Source: Gemmatimonadota bacterium
GTDB lineage: Bacteria; Gemmatimonadota; Gemmatimonadetes; Palauibacterales; Palauibacteraceae
Length of the DNA stretch: 12,762 bases
Reading direction: 5' to 3'
Assembly (NCBI GenBank): GCA_029863105.1
Contig: JAOTWC010000018.1
Coordinates: forward strand, 1 to 12,762
The translations under genes were made by a program, and so were the position numbers. This document shows, piece after piece, positions 12,343 to 12,762 of the stretch (the stretch's first letter is position 1; each line of letters starts with the position of its first letter). The notes below the pieces were generated by a model that was not told the origin of the DNA, did no database searches, and saw only the letters and a program-made list of their open reading frames with translations.

Positions 12343-12762
12343 GTACCTGGACCTGATCGCCGACGCGAATCTCTCCGCTGCCGTCATGAATCACGTTCTG
12401 TCCAAACATCACGCCGCCCTCTCGCTTCCTGTATCGGGTCAGCGTACGTAGCGGTTCCTTGCCTCGCTCGCCCGTTTCGGGATCGACCGTGGTGACACTG
12501 CAGCGAGGGCAGGGCTTCACGACGCGGAATCCACACTCTCCGATCCGTATCCTCCGCCAGGTATCCTCGGAGAATGGCTCCGGACCTTCGACATAGACGT
12601 TGGGCCGGAACCGTTCGACACCGATCGGGTTGGCCAGCCGCCTGTTGAGATCCTGCAGGGATCCCGATCCGATGAGATGCAGCGGGTAGCCGTCGGTCAG
12701 CGCCGTTCGGTCACTGCTGCGTGCGTATCGAGGATTCACCGGCCGCTCGACGTCGTCCGGCA
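12314..12762 (-). CDS. MOSC-domain protein, YcbX-like (N-terminus beyond the right edge)
   Basis: The visible part is the last 148 residues of a molybdenum-cofactor-sulfurase C-terminal (MOSC) protein. ALTDGYPLHLIGSGSLQDLN, ERFRPNVYVEG and FSEDTWRRIRIG are typical of YcbX-type MOSC domains. KPCPRCSVTTVDPETGERG holds the conserved cysteine region used in Moco or sulfur handling, and GGVMFGQN follows. A GTG at 12739 could be read as a start, but the frame continues open to the edge with residues PDDVERPVNPRYA. That stretch is normal interior sequence of YcbX-like proteins, so the real start and the MOSC_N beta-barrel domain lie outside. Members take part in reduction of N-hydroxylated compounds or in sulfur carriage; which applies here is unknown. 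It is convergent with, and overlaps, the VWA gene. Confidence 0.9.
   Translation of the reverse strand, partial: PDDVERPVNPRYARSSDRTALTDGYPLHLIGSGSLQDLNRRLANPIGVERFRPNVYVEGPEPFSEDTWRRIRIGECGFRVVKPCPRCSVTTVDPETGERGKEPLRTLTRYRKREGGVMFGQNVIHDGSGEIRVGDQVQVLSRRDAPAT

Noticed and set aside
1..12762. Mobile element, CRISPR array, tRNA or rRNA
   Set aside because: No transposase, integrase, regularly spaced repeats, cloverleaf or rRNA-like stretch was seen; the gaps are short and accounted for.

Overview
The window reads as a stretch of chromosome from a GC-rich, Gram-negative (diderm) bacterium. The evidence is lipoprotein signal peptides, a YheT-type and a YbfF-type hydrolase, a YcbX-type MOSC protein, a PilX-like pilin, strong G/C third-position bias, and GTG and TTG starts backed by good Shine-Dalgarno sequences. 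The gene mix (M28-PDZ peptidase, LemA/DUF2207, lipoprotein glucose/sorbosone dehydrogenase) would suit a Gemmatimonadota-like or similar environmental lineage. That placement is a guess: there is no rRNA or marker gene to fix it. No tRNA, rRNA, CRISPR array, transposase, integrase or phage gene was seen.

Layout, left to right. (1) Positions 1-4075, minus strand: a tight four-gene run transcribed as lemA, then DUF2207 membrane protein, then thiol peroxiredoxin, then M28 aminopeptidase with a C-terminal PDZ domain (cut by the left edge). Spacings are 2 nt, 45 nt and a 4-nt ATGA overlap, so the run is probably one operon. A plausible promoter lies at 4118-4146. (2) Positions 4163-6342, minus strand: a YheT-family alpha/beta hydrolase followed through an ATGA overlap by a PQQ-type glucose/sorbosone dehydrogenase lipoprotein. 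(3) Positions 6433-8363, plus strand, divergent from block 2: a GT4-type glycosyltransferase followed through a GTGA overlap by a YbfF-like alpha/beta hydrolase. (4) Positions 8373-8807, minus strand: a lone PilX-like minor pilin homologue, convergent with block 3. (5) Positions 9088-12342, plus strand: a 74-residue helical protein, a 280-bp gap, a 655-residue four-TM protein that I do not recognise, and, overlapping it, a VWA-domain lipoprotein with an intact MIDAS motif. (6) Positions 12314 to the right edge, minus strand: the C-terminal part of a MOSC-domain protein whose 3' end overlaps the VWA gene by 29 bp.

The most interesting part is block 5. A large inner-membrane protein with a long cytoplasmic coiled-coil N-terminus is translationally coupled to a lipid-anchored metal-dependent adhesion (VWA) domain. 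I know no named system with this make-up, so it is the best candidate here for an undescribed envelope complex. Blocks 1-4 are mostly recognisable families in unremarkable condition: no frameshift or broken gene was found, and most overlaps look like ordinary translational coupling.
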